DNA of 62,354 nt from contig NZ_JACONT010000024.1 of assembly GCF_014358075.1 (NCBI RefSeq), forward strand, positions 1-62,354. The letters run 5' to 3'. Of this stretch, positions 17,823 to 26,257 are shown in pieces. The position numbers and the translations under genes were made by a program. The stretch is from Sphingomonas albertensis (GTDB taxonomy: Bacteria > Pseudomonadota > Alphaproteobacteria > Sphingomonadales > Sphingomonadaceae). The notes under the pieces are model-generated. The model did not search any database. It saw only the letters and a program-made list of their open reading frames with translations, and was not told where the DNA came from. Position 1 is the first letter of the stretch. Every line of letters begins with the position of its first letter.

Positions 17823-18994
17823 GCGGCATCCTCCGTACGCGTCATCTTCAGCTTGCCGCCGATGACCGCGAAAGCCAGTCGTCCCTCGACCAGATCCAGC
17901 GCATCGCGGCCAAATTGATCGAACCGCCAGCCCTCCAGCATCGGCAGCCCGGTGCGAACGCCCGCCGCGAGGGCTTCAAGTTCATCCGTCCGCGCTAACA
18001 ATTTGGACGCGACATCAATGTCTCGCGAGCGGATCTTGAGCAGCAGCTTGAGGAGGTCCGCAACCAGCGAGCCCTCCTTGCCAAGCCCGGGCTTGCGGTC
18101 GTCGCGCGGCGGCAGTTCGTCCTCGCTAAGCGGTTGAGCCCCTTCGATCGCGGCCATCAGGCGGCCACCGATGTCGTTCCCCGCCCATGTCGCCGAAAGC
18201 CCACGAACGCGCGCGAGGTCGGCCTGCTTGCGCGGCGGATGCCCCGCCATGTCGCCCAGCGTCTCGTCCTTGACGATCCGGCCGCGCGGCAGGTCCTTCG
18301 CCTGGGCCTCGAGTTCGCGCCACCGCGCCAGCGCCTTCAACCGCCCCAGCACCTCGGGCTTGCGCCCCGAGATCCGCACACGCTTCCACGCCAGATCAGG
18401 ATCGTTCGCATAATTGGCAATATCGCCGAGCCGCTCCATCTCCTGGTCGAGCCACACCCCGCGTCCGGTCTTGCGCAACCGCTCGAGCATCTTGGGGAAT
18501 ATCTTCGACAGATGCGTGACGTCGCCGATCGCATATTCGATCTGCCGCTCGTCCAGCGGCCGCCGCGCCCAGTCGGTGAATCGCGCGCCCTTGTCGACTG
18601 CGATGCCCAGCCAGCTGTCGACGAGATTCGAATAGCCGATCTGCTCGCCTTGGCCGAGCGCCATGGCCGCGACCTGCGTGTCGAACAGCGGGAAGGGGGT
18701 CTTGCCGGTAAGGTTGTAGACGATCTCGATGTCCTGCCCGCCGGCATGGACGACCTTCAGCACGTCGTGATTCTCGACGAGCAGGTCGAGCAGCGGCTTC
18801 AGGTCGATTCCCGGCGCCATCGGATCGATCGCCGCGGCTTCCTTGTCGTCGGCGATCTGGATCAGGCAGAGCTCCGGGTAATAGGTGCTCTCGCGCATGA
18901 ATTCGGTGTCGACGCACACATAGTCGGCGTCGGCCATGCGCGCGCACAGATTGGCGAGCGTGGCACTGTCGGAGATAAGCGGGTGGATATGCAT
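17819..18994 (-). CDS. rnd: Ribonuclease D
   Basis: 3'-5' exoribonuclease of the DEDDy family acting in tRNA 3' maturation. The 391-aa product shows the Exo I motif VCVDTEFMRE (residues about 24-33), Exo II VVHAGGQDIEIVY, and Exo III IEYAIGDVTHL with the DEDDy Tyr, then two HRDC-type helical domains in the C-terminal half. ATG 18994 gives MHIHPLISDS, a typical short N terminus; an upstream in-frame ATG at 19063 would add residues without family similarity. Downstream it is coupled to the I78 inhibitor gene. Confidence 0.95.
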   Translation of the reverse strand: MHIHPLISDSATLANLCARMADADYVCVDTEFMRESTYYPELCLIQIADDKEAAAIDPMAPGIDLKPLLDLLVENHDVLKVVHAGGQDIEIVYNLTGKTPFPLFDTQVAAMALGQGEQIGYSNLVDSWLGIAVDKGARFTDWARRPLDERQIEYAIGDVTHLSKIFPKMLERLRKTGRGVWLDQEMERLGDIANYANDPDLAWKRVRISGRKPEVLGRLKALARWRELEAQAKDLPRGRIVKDETLGDMAGHPPRKQADLARVRGLSATWAGNDIGGRLMAAIEGAQPLSEDELPPRDDRKPGLGKEGSLVADLLKLLLKIRSRDIDVASKLLARTDELEALAAGVRTGLPMLEGWRFDQFGRDALDLVEGRLAFAVIGGKLKMTRTEDAA

Positions 18995-19067
18995 GGACCG
19001 TCCATAGCGAGGCGTGTCCGCCTTGACAAAGGCGGGTGAGGAAGGGAAGCGCGAGGCATCCAATTCC

Positions 19068-19148
19068 CGTCATCCCAGCGAAAGCTGGGATCTCCCGTCG
19101 CAGGGCGCACCCTTGCCGCACGAGATCCCGGCTTTCGCTGGGACGACG
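19068..19148. repeat. Paired palindromic repeat, GAAA-loop type
   Basis: Left arm CGTCATCCCAGCGAAAGC... (19068-19094) and right arm (19122-19148) are reverse complements with two mismatches. Each arm folds as CCCAGC-GAAA-GCTGGG or its complement. It lies in the divergent rnd-aspS spacer and ends 17 bp before the aspS start, so it will be in the aspS leader if transcription begins upstream of it. Confidence 0.85.
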
Positions 19149-19165
19149 CATGAGAGACGAGACAC

Positions 19166-20989
19166 ATGCACGCCTATCGCACCCACAATTGCGCCGCCCT
19201 CCGCCCCGAACAGGTTGGCGAAGAGGTCCGTGTCTCCGGCTGGGTCCACAAGAAGCGCGATCACGGCGACCTCGTCTTCATCGATCTGCGCGATCACTAC
19301 GGCATCACCCAGATCGTCACCGACGTCAGTGGCCCGGTCTTCAAGGTCATCGAGGGCCTGAAGAGCGAGAGCGTCGTCACGATCACCGGCAAGGTCACCG
19401 CAAGGGCACCCGAAGCGGTCAACCCGAACCTGCCGACCGGTAGGATCGAGATCCGCGCGGCCGCAGCGACCGTCCAGTCGATGGCCGGCGAGCTGCCGAT
19501 GCCGGTCGCGGGCGAGGCCGAATATCCCGAGGATATCCGCCTGCGCTATCGGTACCTCGATCTGCGTCGCGAGCGGCTTCACGCCAACATCATGCTGCGT
19601 TCGAAGGTGATCACCTCGCTGCGCAACCGCATGAACGATCAAGGCTTCACCGAATTCCAGACGCCGATCCTGACCGCGTCGTCGCCCGAGGGCGCGCGCG
19701 ATTATCTGGTGCCGAGCCGCGTCCATCCGGGCAAGTTCTATGCGCTCCCGCAGGCGCCGCAGATGTTCAAGCAGCTGCTGATGGTCGCGGGCTTCGACCG
19801 CTATTTCCAGATCGCGCCGTGCTTCCGCGATGAGGACGCTCGCGCCGATCGGTCACCAGGCGAATTCTACCAGCTCGACTTCGAGATGAGCTTCGTCACG
19901 CAGGACGACGTGTTCGCGGCGATTGAGCCTGTGTTGCACGGCGTGTTCGAAGAGTTCGCCGACTGGCAGGGCAAGGGACGCCAAGTGTCGGCCCTCCCGT
20001 TCAAGCGCATCCCCTACCGCGAATCGATGCTGAAATACGGCAGCGACAAGCCCGACCTGCGCAACCCGATCCTGATCCACGACGTCGGCCATCACTTCGT
20101 CGATTCGGGCTTCGGCCTGTTCGCGGGCATCGTCGCCGGCGGTGACGTGGTCCGGGCGATCCCCGCACCGAACACCGCGGACAAGAGCCGCAAGTTCTTC
20201 ACCGACATGAACGACTGGGCGCGTGCCGAAGGGCATGCCGGGCTCGGCTACATCACGCAGAAGAACGGTGAACTCGGCGGCCCGATCGCCAAGAACCACG
20301 GCGAGGAAGCCACCCGGAAGCTGATCGCCGAGATGGGCCTCGGCCCGAACGACGGCATCTTCTTCGCCGCCGGCAAGGAACTGCCCGCCTCCAAGCTCGC
20401 GGGTGCTGCGCGCGCGCGGATCGGTGCCGATCTCGGCCTGATCGATGAGAACCGGTTCGAGTTCTGCTGGATCGTCGATTTCCCGATGTTCGAATATGAC
20501 GAGGACGCGAAGAAGATCGATTTCAGCCACAACCCGTTCTCGATGCCGCAGGGCGAGATGGATGCGCTGGAGAACAAGGATCCGCTCGATATCCTGGCGT
20601 ATCAGTACGATATCGTCTGCAACGGCGTCGAGCTGTCGTCGGGCGCGATCAGGAACCATCGTCCGGAGATCATGTACAAGGCGTTCGAGATCGCCGGCTA
20701 CACGCAGGCGGACGTCGACACGAACTTCGCGGGCATGATCAACGCGTTCAAGGTCGGCGCGCCGCCGCATGGTGGCTCGGCACCGGGGATCGACCGGATG
20801 GTCATGCTGCTCGCGGGCGAGCCGAACATCCGCGAGGTCGTGCTGTTCCCGATGAACCAGAAGGCCGAGGATCTGATGATGGGCGCCCCGAGCCCGGTCA
20901 GCGCCAAGCAGCTGAAGGAGCTCAACATCCGCCTGACGGTCGATGGTCCGAAGGACGTGACGAAGGCGGTCGCGCCGAACGCAGGCTGA
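19166..20989 (+). CDS. aspS: Aspartate--tRNA ligase
   Basis: Class II aminoacyl-tRNA synthetase charging tRNA-Asp (and probably tRNA-Asn if the organism lacks AsnRS, as many alphaproteobacteria do). The 607-aa bacterial-type enzyme has an N-terminal OB anticodon-binding domain ([20 protein letters not shown]), motif 2 ([19 protein letters not shown]), a GAD insertion domain and motif 3 ([13 protein letters not shown]). The start at ATG 19166 is the only reasonable one. Followed 26 bp later by ppk2. Confidence 0.97.
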   Translation: MHAYRTHNCAALRPEQVGEEVRVSGWVHKKRDHGDLVFIDLRDHYGITQIVTDVSGPVFKVIEGLKSESVVTITGKVTARAPEAVNPNLPTGRIEIRAAAATVQSMAGELPMPVAGEAEYPEDIRLRYRYLDLRRERLHANIMLRSKVITSLRNRMNDQGFTEFQTPILTASSPEGARDYLVPSRVHPGKFYALPQAPQMFKQLLMVAGFDRYFQIAPCFRDEDARADRSPGEFYQLDFEMSFVTQDDVFAAIEPVLHGVFEEFADWQGKGRQVSALPFKRIPYRESMLKYGSDKPDLRNPILIHDVGHHFVDSGFGLFAGIVAGGDVVRAIPAPNTADKSRKFFTDMNDWARAEGHAGLGYITQKNGELGGPIAKNHGEEATRKLIAEMGLGPNDGIFFAAGKELPASKLAGAARARIGADLGLIDENRFEFCWIVDFPMFEYDEDAKKIDFSHNPFSMPQGEMDALENKDPLDILAYQYDIVCNGVELSSGAIRNHRPEIMYKAFEIAGYTQADVDTNFAGMINAFKVGAPPHGGSAPGIDRMVMLLAGEPNIREVVLFPMNQKAEDLMMGAPSPVSAKQLKELNIRLTVDGPKDVTKAVAPNAG

Positions 20990-21015
20990 TCGAAACCGGT
21001 GATGGAGCGCAGCGC

Positions 21016-21792
21016 ATGACGATACACCTGGCCGACTACGAAGCCGGCGACGCGTATGACGGCAAGTACAAGCATGACCTCGCTGCGCTCCAGAAGCGGC
21101 TGGAGCATATCCAGGTCGCGCATATCGTCGGCGGTACGCGCGCGATCGTCATGTTCGAGGGCTGGGACGCGGCGGGCAAGGGCGGCATCATTCAGAGGCT
21201 CTCCGCCGAATGGGACCCGCGCAACTACAAGGTCTGGCCGATCGCCGCTCCCACCGCGGACGAAAAGGCGCATCATTTCCTCTGGCGCTTCTGGCACCGG
21301 CTTCCCGCCGACGGCCACATCGCGATATTCGATCGCAGTTGGTATGGTCGGGTCCTCGTCGAGCGCGTCGAGGGGTTCGCCAGCGAGACCGAATGGCGCC
21401 ACGGCTATGACGAGATCAACGCGTTCGAAGCGCAGCAGGTCGAGAGCGGCACGACGCTGATCAAGCTGTTCATCCACACCACGCAGAAGGAACAGGATCG
21501 TCGCCTGAAGGCACGGCTCGACGATCCCTGGAAGCACTGGAAGACCGGCCTCGACGATTATCACAACCGCTCGCGACGGAAGGACTATCTGGAGGCGATG
21601 AATGAGATGTTCGCGCGCACCGATACCGCAACCGCGCCGTGGACGGTGATCGACGGCAACGACAAGAAGGCGGCCCGGATCGCAGCGCTGACGCTGATCG
21701 CGGACCGCCTCGAAGCCGGCGTCTCGATGGTTCCGCCACCGCTCGACCCGAAGGTCAAGCGGGTGGCGGAGAAGGCGTTAGGCCTTCGCTGA
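21016..21792 (+). CDS. ppk2: Polyphosphate kinase 2 family protein
   Basis: Nucleotide phosphorylation at the expense of polyphosphate. The 258-aa single-domain protein contains the PPK2 Walker A FEGWDAAGKGGIIQRL (about residues 48-63), Walker B FDRSWYGRVLVERVEGF (about 109-125), and the lid region KARLDDPWKHWKTG. Which nucleotide it prefers (NDP or NMP) cannot be read safely. A GGAG precedes ATG 21016. It lies 26 bp after aspS and its last 15 bases overlap the convergent carbonic anhydrase gene. Confidence 0.94.
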   Translation: MTIHLADYEAGDAYDGKYKHDLAALQKRLEHIQVAHIVGGTRAIVMFEGWDAAGKGGIIQRLSAEWDPRNYKVWPIAAPTADEKAHHFLWRFWHRLPADGHIAIFDRSWYGRVLVERVEGFASETEWRHGYDEINAFEAQQVESGTTLIKLFIHTTQKEQDRRLKARLDDPWKHWKTGLDDYHNRSRRKDYLEAMNEMFARTDTATAPWTVIDGNDKKAARIAALTLIADRLEAGVSMVPPPLDPKVKRVAEKALGLR

Positions 21793-22440
21793 CTTCGCTT
21801 CTGCTGCGCCGGCCTGGATGAACTCGTCATCCTCATTGAGCACCAGCATCTGGCCCTGGTCGATGCCGAAATAGGCACCACGGAGGGCCAGCGTCCCAGC
21901 CGCTTCGGCTTCGGTCACGAACGGGAACGTGCGCAGGTTGGCGATCGAGGTGCGGACGGACTCAAGCTCCATCTCGCGACCGGCTTCGGCGCCTTCGCCA
22001 TACTTCGCGATCACCTTCTCCCGAGCACCGTCGAGCAGGCTGACCCAATCCGAAACGAAGCCCCCGGCACCATGGTCGGCATCGGCGAATGCCTGAGTGA
22101 GTGCGGCCTTACAGCCGCCGCACTTCTCGTGGCCCATCACGACGATCTCTTCGACCTTCAGCTGGGTGACCGCGAACTCGATCGCGGCGGAGACACCGTG
22201 ATAGCCACCACCGGTTTCGAACGGCGGCACGAGGTTGGCGACGTTGCGAACGACGAACACTTCGCCCGGCAGCGTGTCGAAAATCTGGGCCGGCTCGACG
22301 CGGCTGTCGGAGCAGGCGATGATCATCACCTTCGGGCTCTGGCCGTCCCGCAGTTCCTTCCAGCGCTCGCGCTGCTCCTCCCAGGGGCCGTCCTTGAAGC
22401 GATGATAGCCTTCGATCATTTCCGGAAAGTGAGTTGGCAC
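21778..22440 (-). CDS. can: Beta-class carbonic anhydrase
   Basis: Zinc enzyme interconverting CO2 and bicarbonate. The 220-aa product has both beta-class zinc motifs: [13 protein letters not shown] (Cys, Asp-Arg dyad, about residues 41-53) and [12 protein letters not shown] (His and Cys, about 101-112). A GTG start at 22440 is chosen because AAGG lies 7 bases upstream; the frame stays open further upstream without homology. The 3' end overlaps ppk2 convergently by 15 bp. Divergent from lipA, with a 22-bp palindrome in the spacer. Confidence 0.94.
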   Translation of the reverse strand: MPTHFPEMIEGYHRFKDGPWEEQRERWKELRDGQSPKVMIIACSDSRVEPAQIFDTLPGEVFVVRNVANLVPPFETGGGYHGVSAAIEFAVTQLKVEEIVVMGHEKCGGCKAALTQAFADADHGAGGFVSDWVSLLDGAREKVIAKYGEGAEAGREMELESVRTSIANLRTFPFVTEAEAAGTLALRGAYFGIDQGQMLVLNEDDEFIQAGAAEAKSAKA

Positions 22441-22469
22441 GGTTAGCCTTTCATGGACGTTTGCACTGC

Positions 22470-22491
22470 AACATGACAAACCTGTCATGTT
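22470..22491. promoter_or_regulatory. 22-bp operator-like palindrome between can and lipA
   Basis: AACATGACA and TGTCATGTT are perfect 9-bp inverted arms separated by AACC. The site is 30 bases upstream of the can GTG and about 103 bases upstream of the lipA ATG in their divergent spacer. The size and symmetry suit a dimeric regulator of MarR/TetR/GntR type. No regulator gene is adjacent, so the ligand and factor are unknown. Confidence 0.55.
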
Positions 22492-22594
22492 CGAACTGGT
22501 TCCCTCATTTTATCCCGTTTTTCCAGCCGTTCCAACCGGCCGACCTGATCCGCCGCCATTGTCTCGACGGCAGGGCGGGGCTATCTGGCACGAC

Positions 22595-23518
22595 ATGAAC
22601 GAGATGACCCCGATCGCCCTCCCGCGTGCCCGCAAGCCCGATTGGATCCGCGTCAAGGCACCGACCTCCGCTGGCTTCGCGAAAACCCGCGAGCTCATGC
22701 GGTCGAAAAGCCTCACGACGGTGTGCGAAGAGGCGGCGTGCCCGAATATCGGCGAATGCTGGTCGAAGAAGCACGCGACGGTCATGATCCTCGGCGACAC
22801 CTGCACGCGCGCCTGTGCGTTCTGCAACGTGAAGACCGGCATGCCGCGCGCGGTCGACCGGATGGAGCCGCAGAACGTCGCCGACGCCGCCGCGCAGATG
22901 GGTCTCAACCACATTGTCATCACCTCGGTCGATCGTGATGACCTGCCCGATGGCGGCGCGTCGCAGTTCGTCAAGGTGATCCAGGCGATACGCGCATCCA
23001 ACCCGACGACGACGATCGAGATCCTGACCCCCGACTTCCGCAACAAGGCGCAGGCCGCGATCGAGTCGATCGTCGAGGCGCGTCCCGACGTCTACAACCA
23101 CAATCTCGAAACCGTCCCGCGGCTCTATCCGACGATCCGCCCGGGTGCGCGCTACTACGCGTCGCTCCGCCTGCTGGAGAGCGTCAAGAAGCACGATCCG
23201 TCGATCTTCACCAAGTCCGGCGTGATGCTCGGGCTCGGCGAGGAGCGTCTGGAGATCCATCAGGTGATGGACGACATGCGCTGCGCCGACATCGATTTCC
23301 TGACGATGGGCCAGTATCTCCAGCCCACTCCGCGCCACGCCAAGGTCGCCGAGTTCGTGCCGCCCAAGGCGTTCGACGCCTATGCCTCGATCGCGCGCGC
23401 GAAGGGGTTCCTTCTGGTCGCATCGTCGCCGCTGACCCGGTCGAGCTATCACGCCGGCGACGATTTCGAGCGATTGCGCGCAAATCGTGACGCGAAGCTG
23501 GGCGTCGCGCGCATCTGA
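22595..23518 (+). CDS. lipA: Lipoyl synthase
   Basis: Radical SAM enzyme inserting two sulfurs into protein-bound octanoyl groups. The 307-aa protein has the auxiliary-cluster cysteines [12 protein letters not shown] (residues about 50-61), the radical-[11 protein letters not shown] (about 76-83) and the C-terminal [11 protein letters not shown] serine ligand motif. ATG 22595 fits the family N terminus; no strong Shine-Dalgarno is seen. Its stop overlaps the next ATG (TGATG), pairing it with the COQ10/RatA protein as in many alphaproteobacteria. Confidence 0.97.
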   Translation: MNEMTPIALPRARKPDWIRVKAPTSAGFAKTRELMRSKSLTTVCEEAACPNIGECWSKKHATVMILGDTCTRACAFCNVKTGMPRAVDRMEPQNVADAAAQMGLNHIVITSVDRDDLPDGGASQFVKVIQAIRASNPTTTIEILTPDFRNKAQAAIESIVEARPDVYNHNLETVPRLYPTIRPGARYYASLRLLESVKKHDPSIFTKSGVMLGLGEERLEIHQVMDDMRCADIDFLTMGQYLQPTPRHAKVAEFVPPKAFDAYASIARAKGFLLVASSPLTRSSYHAGDDFERLRANRDAKLGVARI

Positions 23519-24021
23519 TGCCGAAGCATTCCGAAACGCGTCATTTGCCCTACACCCCTGAGCAGATGTTCGACTTGGTGGCCGATGTCGGTCGCTATGC
23601 AGAGTTCCTGCCCTGGGTCAGCGCGATGCGAGTACGCTCGAACAGCGAGACCGAGACGCTCGCCGACATGATCGTCGGGTTCAAGGGCCTGCGCGAGACG
23701 TTCACCTCGCGCGTGCAGAAGGTCCGCCCGAGCGAATTGAACGTCGATTATGTCGATGGACCGCTGAAGTATCTGCGCAACGAATGGCATTTCCGGCCCG
23801 AGCCGCAAGGCTGTGCGGTCGATTTCACCGTCGACTTCGCGTTCAAGAACCGGATGTTCGAGATGATCGCCGGCCAGGTGTTCGGCGCTGCACTGCGCAA
23901 GATGATCGGTGCGTTCGAGACTCGCGCCGCCGAGCTTTACGGCGCCGAATCTTCCGCGGCCGAGTCTTCCGCGGCCGGCGCGTCGGGCAGCAAAAGTTCG
24001 AGCGCACACAACGCGGCCTGA
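23518..24021 (+). CDS. RatA/COQ10-family START-domain protein (ubiquinone-binding type)
   Basis: A 167-aa START-domain protein. The core (residues 1-142) shows the family pattern RHLPYTPEQMFDLVADVGRY, EFLPWVSAMRV, DVDYVDGP-like VDYVDGPLKYL and AVDFTVDFAFKNRMFEMI. Although often named RatA toxin from the E. coli homologue, a role in coenzyme Q binding/respiration (COQ10-like) is more likely beside lipA; no antitoxin is adjacent. The last 25 residues are a Ser/Ala-rich tail (ESSAAESSAAGASGS) encoded inside the convergent overlap with cinA, and look like an addition to the family core. Confidence 0.88.
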   Translation: MPKHSETRHLPYTPEQMFDLVADVGRYAEFLPWVSAMRVRSNSETETLADMIVGFKGLRETFTSRVQKVRPSELNVDYVDGPLKYLRNEWHFRPEPQGCAVDFTVDFAFKNRMFEMIAGQVFGAALRKMIGAFETRAAELYGAESSAAESSAAGASGSKSSSAHNAA

Positions 24022-24482
24022 AGCCGGATCCCGCCACGACCGAGATCGCCGAAATCCTTGCGATCGGCGTGAACGTCGGACGGATCGCGACCCTTCTCCG
24101 CACGACCGAACACGACCGTACCGACCGGCTTCTTGAGCGATCCGCCTCCGGGGCCCGCTACGCCCGTGATCGCGACGGCGATATCCGCGCCCGACTGCTT
24201 CAACGCGGCCTGTGCCATGCTCCACGCGACCGCGATCGAGACCGCGCCGAACGTTTCGAGCACGTCCGAGCTGATCTTCAGCACGCCGAGCTTGGCCTCG
24301 TTCGAATAGGTGACGAAGCCGACTTCGAACACGTCGGACGATCCGGGAATTTCCGTCAACGCAGCGGCGACGAGGCCACCGGTGCAGCTCTCGGCGACCG
24401 CGACACGGCGACCGATCGCGCGGTTCTGCTCGACGACCTTGCGTGCGGCGTCGACCAGTTCGGCGGGAAGGATGGTATCCAT
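23937..24482 (-). CDS. CinA-family nicotinamide-nucleotide amidohydrolase (C-terminal domain type)
   Basis: A 181-aa protein consisting of the CinA C-terminal domain, which in characterised members deamidates nicotinamide mononucleotide (PncC). Motifs: RRVAVAESCTGGLVAAALTEIPGSS-type start (AESCTGG near residue 33), VTYSNEAKLGVL, and AVAITGVAGPGGGS. The N-terminal MoaB-like half of full CinA is absent, as in PncC. Its last 28 codons overlap the 3' end of the RatA-family gene; there the tail reads PAAEDSAAEDSAP and is low-complexity. The ATG overlaps the stop of the secreted protein upstream (TGATG). Confidence 0.9.
   Translation of the reverse strand: MDTILPAELVDAARKVVEQNRAIGRRVAVAESCTGGLVAAALTEIPGSSDVFEVGFVTYSNEAKLGVLKISSDVLETFGAVSIAVAWSMAQAALKQSGADIAVAITGVAGPGGGSLKKPVGTVVFGRAEKGRDPSDVHADRKDFGDLGRGGIRLQAALCALELLLPDAPAAEDSAAEDSAP
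23947..23976. repeat. 15-bp tandem duplication inside the ratA/cinA overlap
   Basis: Two adjacent 15-nt units (23947-23961, 23962-23976) share the core TCTTCCGCGGCC and differ at one position. Because 15 is divisible by three, both convergent genes stay open: ESSAA-ESSAA on the plus strand and two AEDSA-type units on the minus strand. Confidence 0.8.
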
Positions 24483-25018
24483 CAGCGAGTCTCCACCGGG
24501 CACAGCAGCATCGCCACCGCGGCGATATCACCGCCGCGCGGCTTCTGGGATTTCAGGTACCGCAACGTCTCCACGACGATGGCCGCGGTGTTGCGGGGCG
24601 GCAGGGGTTGCAGCAGCGTCAGCATCCGATCGATCGTCCCGCAATCGCGCGTCGCGATCCGACCGACGATCTGCGGCACCAGCAACGTCGTCAGCAATGG
24701 CCGCGCGAACTCCGAATCGAGCATCGCGTCGACCGCCGGATCGCTCAGCTTGACGATCGCCGCGCGAGCGGACGGCCAGGCGCGGTCGGACTCGATCTGA
24801 TAGCGATCGATCAGCGCACTCGACTGCCGCCGGATCAGGCTGGCGGCCGGGAGTTGCGCCGCGCAGACGCGACCGGTTTCGCGGAGGATGTCAGGCATCG
24901 CGACCAGCGTCAGCGATTCGGCCTCGGGTCCGGTGATGCAGCGGGGTTGCGCAACCGCCGGGCTGGCGAGAAGCGCGACGGCGGCCAGCGCGGCGCCAAT
25001 CCTCATGCGGGCCTTCAT
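24482..25018 (-). CDS. Secreted protein of unknown function with four cysteines
   Basis: I do not recognise a family. The 178-aa product has a signal peptide (MKARMRIGAALAAVALLASP, cleavage near AVAQ) and a mainly helical mature part. Four cysteines (CITGPE, CAAQL, CGTID and CPVETR) could make two disulfides in the periplasm. Both ends are coupled: an ATGA overlap with ispDF upstream and TGATG with the cinA-type gene downstream, so it is translated within that three-gene operon. No catalytic motif or lipobox is seen. Confidence 0.82.
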   Translation of the reverse strand: MKARMRIGAALAAVALLASPAVAQPRCITGPEAESLTLVAMPDILRETGRVCAAQLPAASLIRRQSSALIDRYQIESDRAWPSARAAIVKLSDPAVDAMLDSEFARPLLTTLLVPQIVGRIATRDCGTIDRMLTLLQPLPPRNTAAIVVETLRYLKSQKPRGGDIAAVAMLLCPVETR

Positions 25019-26166
25019 GCCGGTGCTCCTGGCACGCGGACGGTCGCGACGGCCTGTGCGGCGATGCCTTCGCCGCGGCCGGTGAAGCCGAGTCGCTCGG
25101 TCGTCGTCGCCTTGACGCTGACCCGGTCGAGCGTGAGCCCGAGCAATTCGGCAATCCGGGCGGTCATCGCCGCGCGGTGCGGACCGATCTTCGGTGCCTC
25201 GCACATGATCGTCAGGTCGACGAAATCGATTCGGCCGCGCTTGTCGGCGATCAGCTTGGCCGCATGCTGGAGGAACTGCGCGGAGTCGGCGCCCTTCCAC
25301 TGCGGATCGCTCGGCGGGAAATGTGTGCCGATATCGCCGGCTGCGATCGTGCCGAGCAGCGCGTCGGTCAGCGCGTGGAGCGCGACGTCGGCATCGCTGT
25401 GCCCCGACAGGCCCTTGTCGTGCGGGACCAGGACGCCGCCGAGCCAGAGTTCCTCGCCGGTTTCGAGACGGTGGACGTCGAAGCCCATCGCGGTGCGGGT
25501 TTCATACGCGACACGCGCCTCGGCGGCGGCGAAATCTTCGGGGTGGGTGACTTTCTCGAGCATCGCCGAGCCCTGCACCAACGCGACGCCGACGCCAAGC
25601 CGCCGCACCATCTGCGCGTCGTCGGTGGCTTCCTCGTCTCCGAGCCAGACGGCGTGCGCGGCGCGTAGCGCTTCGACGGAAAACGCCTGCGGAGTCTGCA
25701 CGCGGTTGAGGTCCGCGCGGGGCACGATGTCCCCAAGCAGCACGGTGCCGCGCGCAAGCGTATCGGTCACCGGGAGGACCGGAATGGCCGCGTCCCGGGT
25801 CTTCAAGGCTAAGACGAGCGAATCGATGACCTCGGCGGAAAGGAAAGGGCGGGCCGCGTCGTGGACCAGCACGTGTGTCGCATCGGTGATCGCCGCGAGC
25901 CCGTTCGCGACCGACTCGCGCCGGGTGGTTCCGCCGATGACGGTTCTCACGCTGCTGCCGAGCGACTCGGCGGCAAGAGCCTGCTGCCCTTCACCGATGA
26001 TGACGATAGTCTCGGCAATCGCCGGATGCGTGGAAAACGCGTCGTAGGAATAGGCGACCATCGGACGCCCGGCGATCCGCGCATACTGCTTGGGAACCGA
26101 TCCCCCGGCGCGCACGCCGGTTCCGGCGGCGACGATGATCGCAACGATACGGTGTGCCTGTGTCAT
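25015..26166 (-). CDS. ispDF: Bifunctional IspD/IspF: MEP cytidylyltransferase and 2,4-cyclodiphosphate synthase
   Basis: Fusion enzyme catalysing two steps of the MEP isoprenoid pathway (CTP-dependent activation of MEP, then cyclisation to MEcPP). Residues 1-220 are IspD: AIIVAAGTGVRAG near the start, GRPMVAYS, HDAARPFLS and LNRVQTPQAF. Residues 225-383 are IspF: MGFDVHRLETGE (metal Asp/His), GGVLVPHDKGLSGHSDADV and the C-terminal ATTTERLGFTGRGEGI. The fusion of 383 aa is a known form in alphaproteobacteria. First gene of a coupled operon. Confidence 0.97.
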   Translation of the reverse strand: MTQAHRIVAIIVAAGTGVRAGGSVPKQYARIAGRPMVAYSYDAFSTHPAIAETIVIIGEGQQALAAESLGSSVRTVIGGTTRRESVANGLAAITDATHVLVHDAARPFLSAEVIDSLVLALKTRDAAIPVLPVTDTLARGTVLLGDIVPRADLNRVQTPQAFSVEALRAAHAVWLGDEEATDDAQMVRRLGVGVALVQGSAMLEKVTHPEDFAAAEARVAYETRTAMGFDVHRLETGEELWLGGVLVPHDKGLSGHSDADVALHALTDALLGTIAAGDIGTHFPPSDPQWKGADSAQFLQHAAKLIADKRGRIDFVDLTIMCEAPKIGPHRAAMTARIAELLGLTLDRVSVKATTTERLGFTGRGEGIAAQAVATVRVPGAPA

Positions 26167-26257
26167 CGTCGCGACCTAGCGCTTCGTCCGGAGGCTCGCC
26201 AGTCTTGCGACGGAGCGCGGGACAGGGTAGGGCGATGCCTCTTTTTCAGGCACATCC

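Noticed and set aside
22470..22500. PHO box (CTGTCAT direct repeats) near polyphosphate genes
   Set aside because: Only one half-site TGTCAT is present on each strand; the arrangement is an inverted repeat, not the direct repeat PhoB needs.
23518..24021. Type II toxin-antitoxin system (RatA toxin)
   Set aside because: The RatA name is inherited; the protein is a COQ10-like START domain beside lipA and no antitoxin gene is adjacent.
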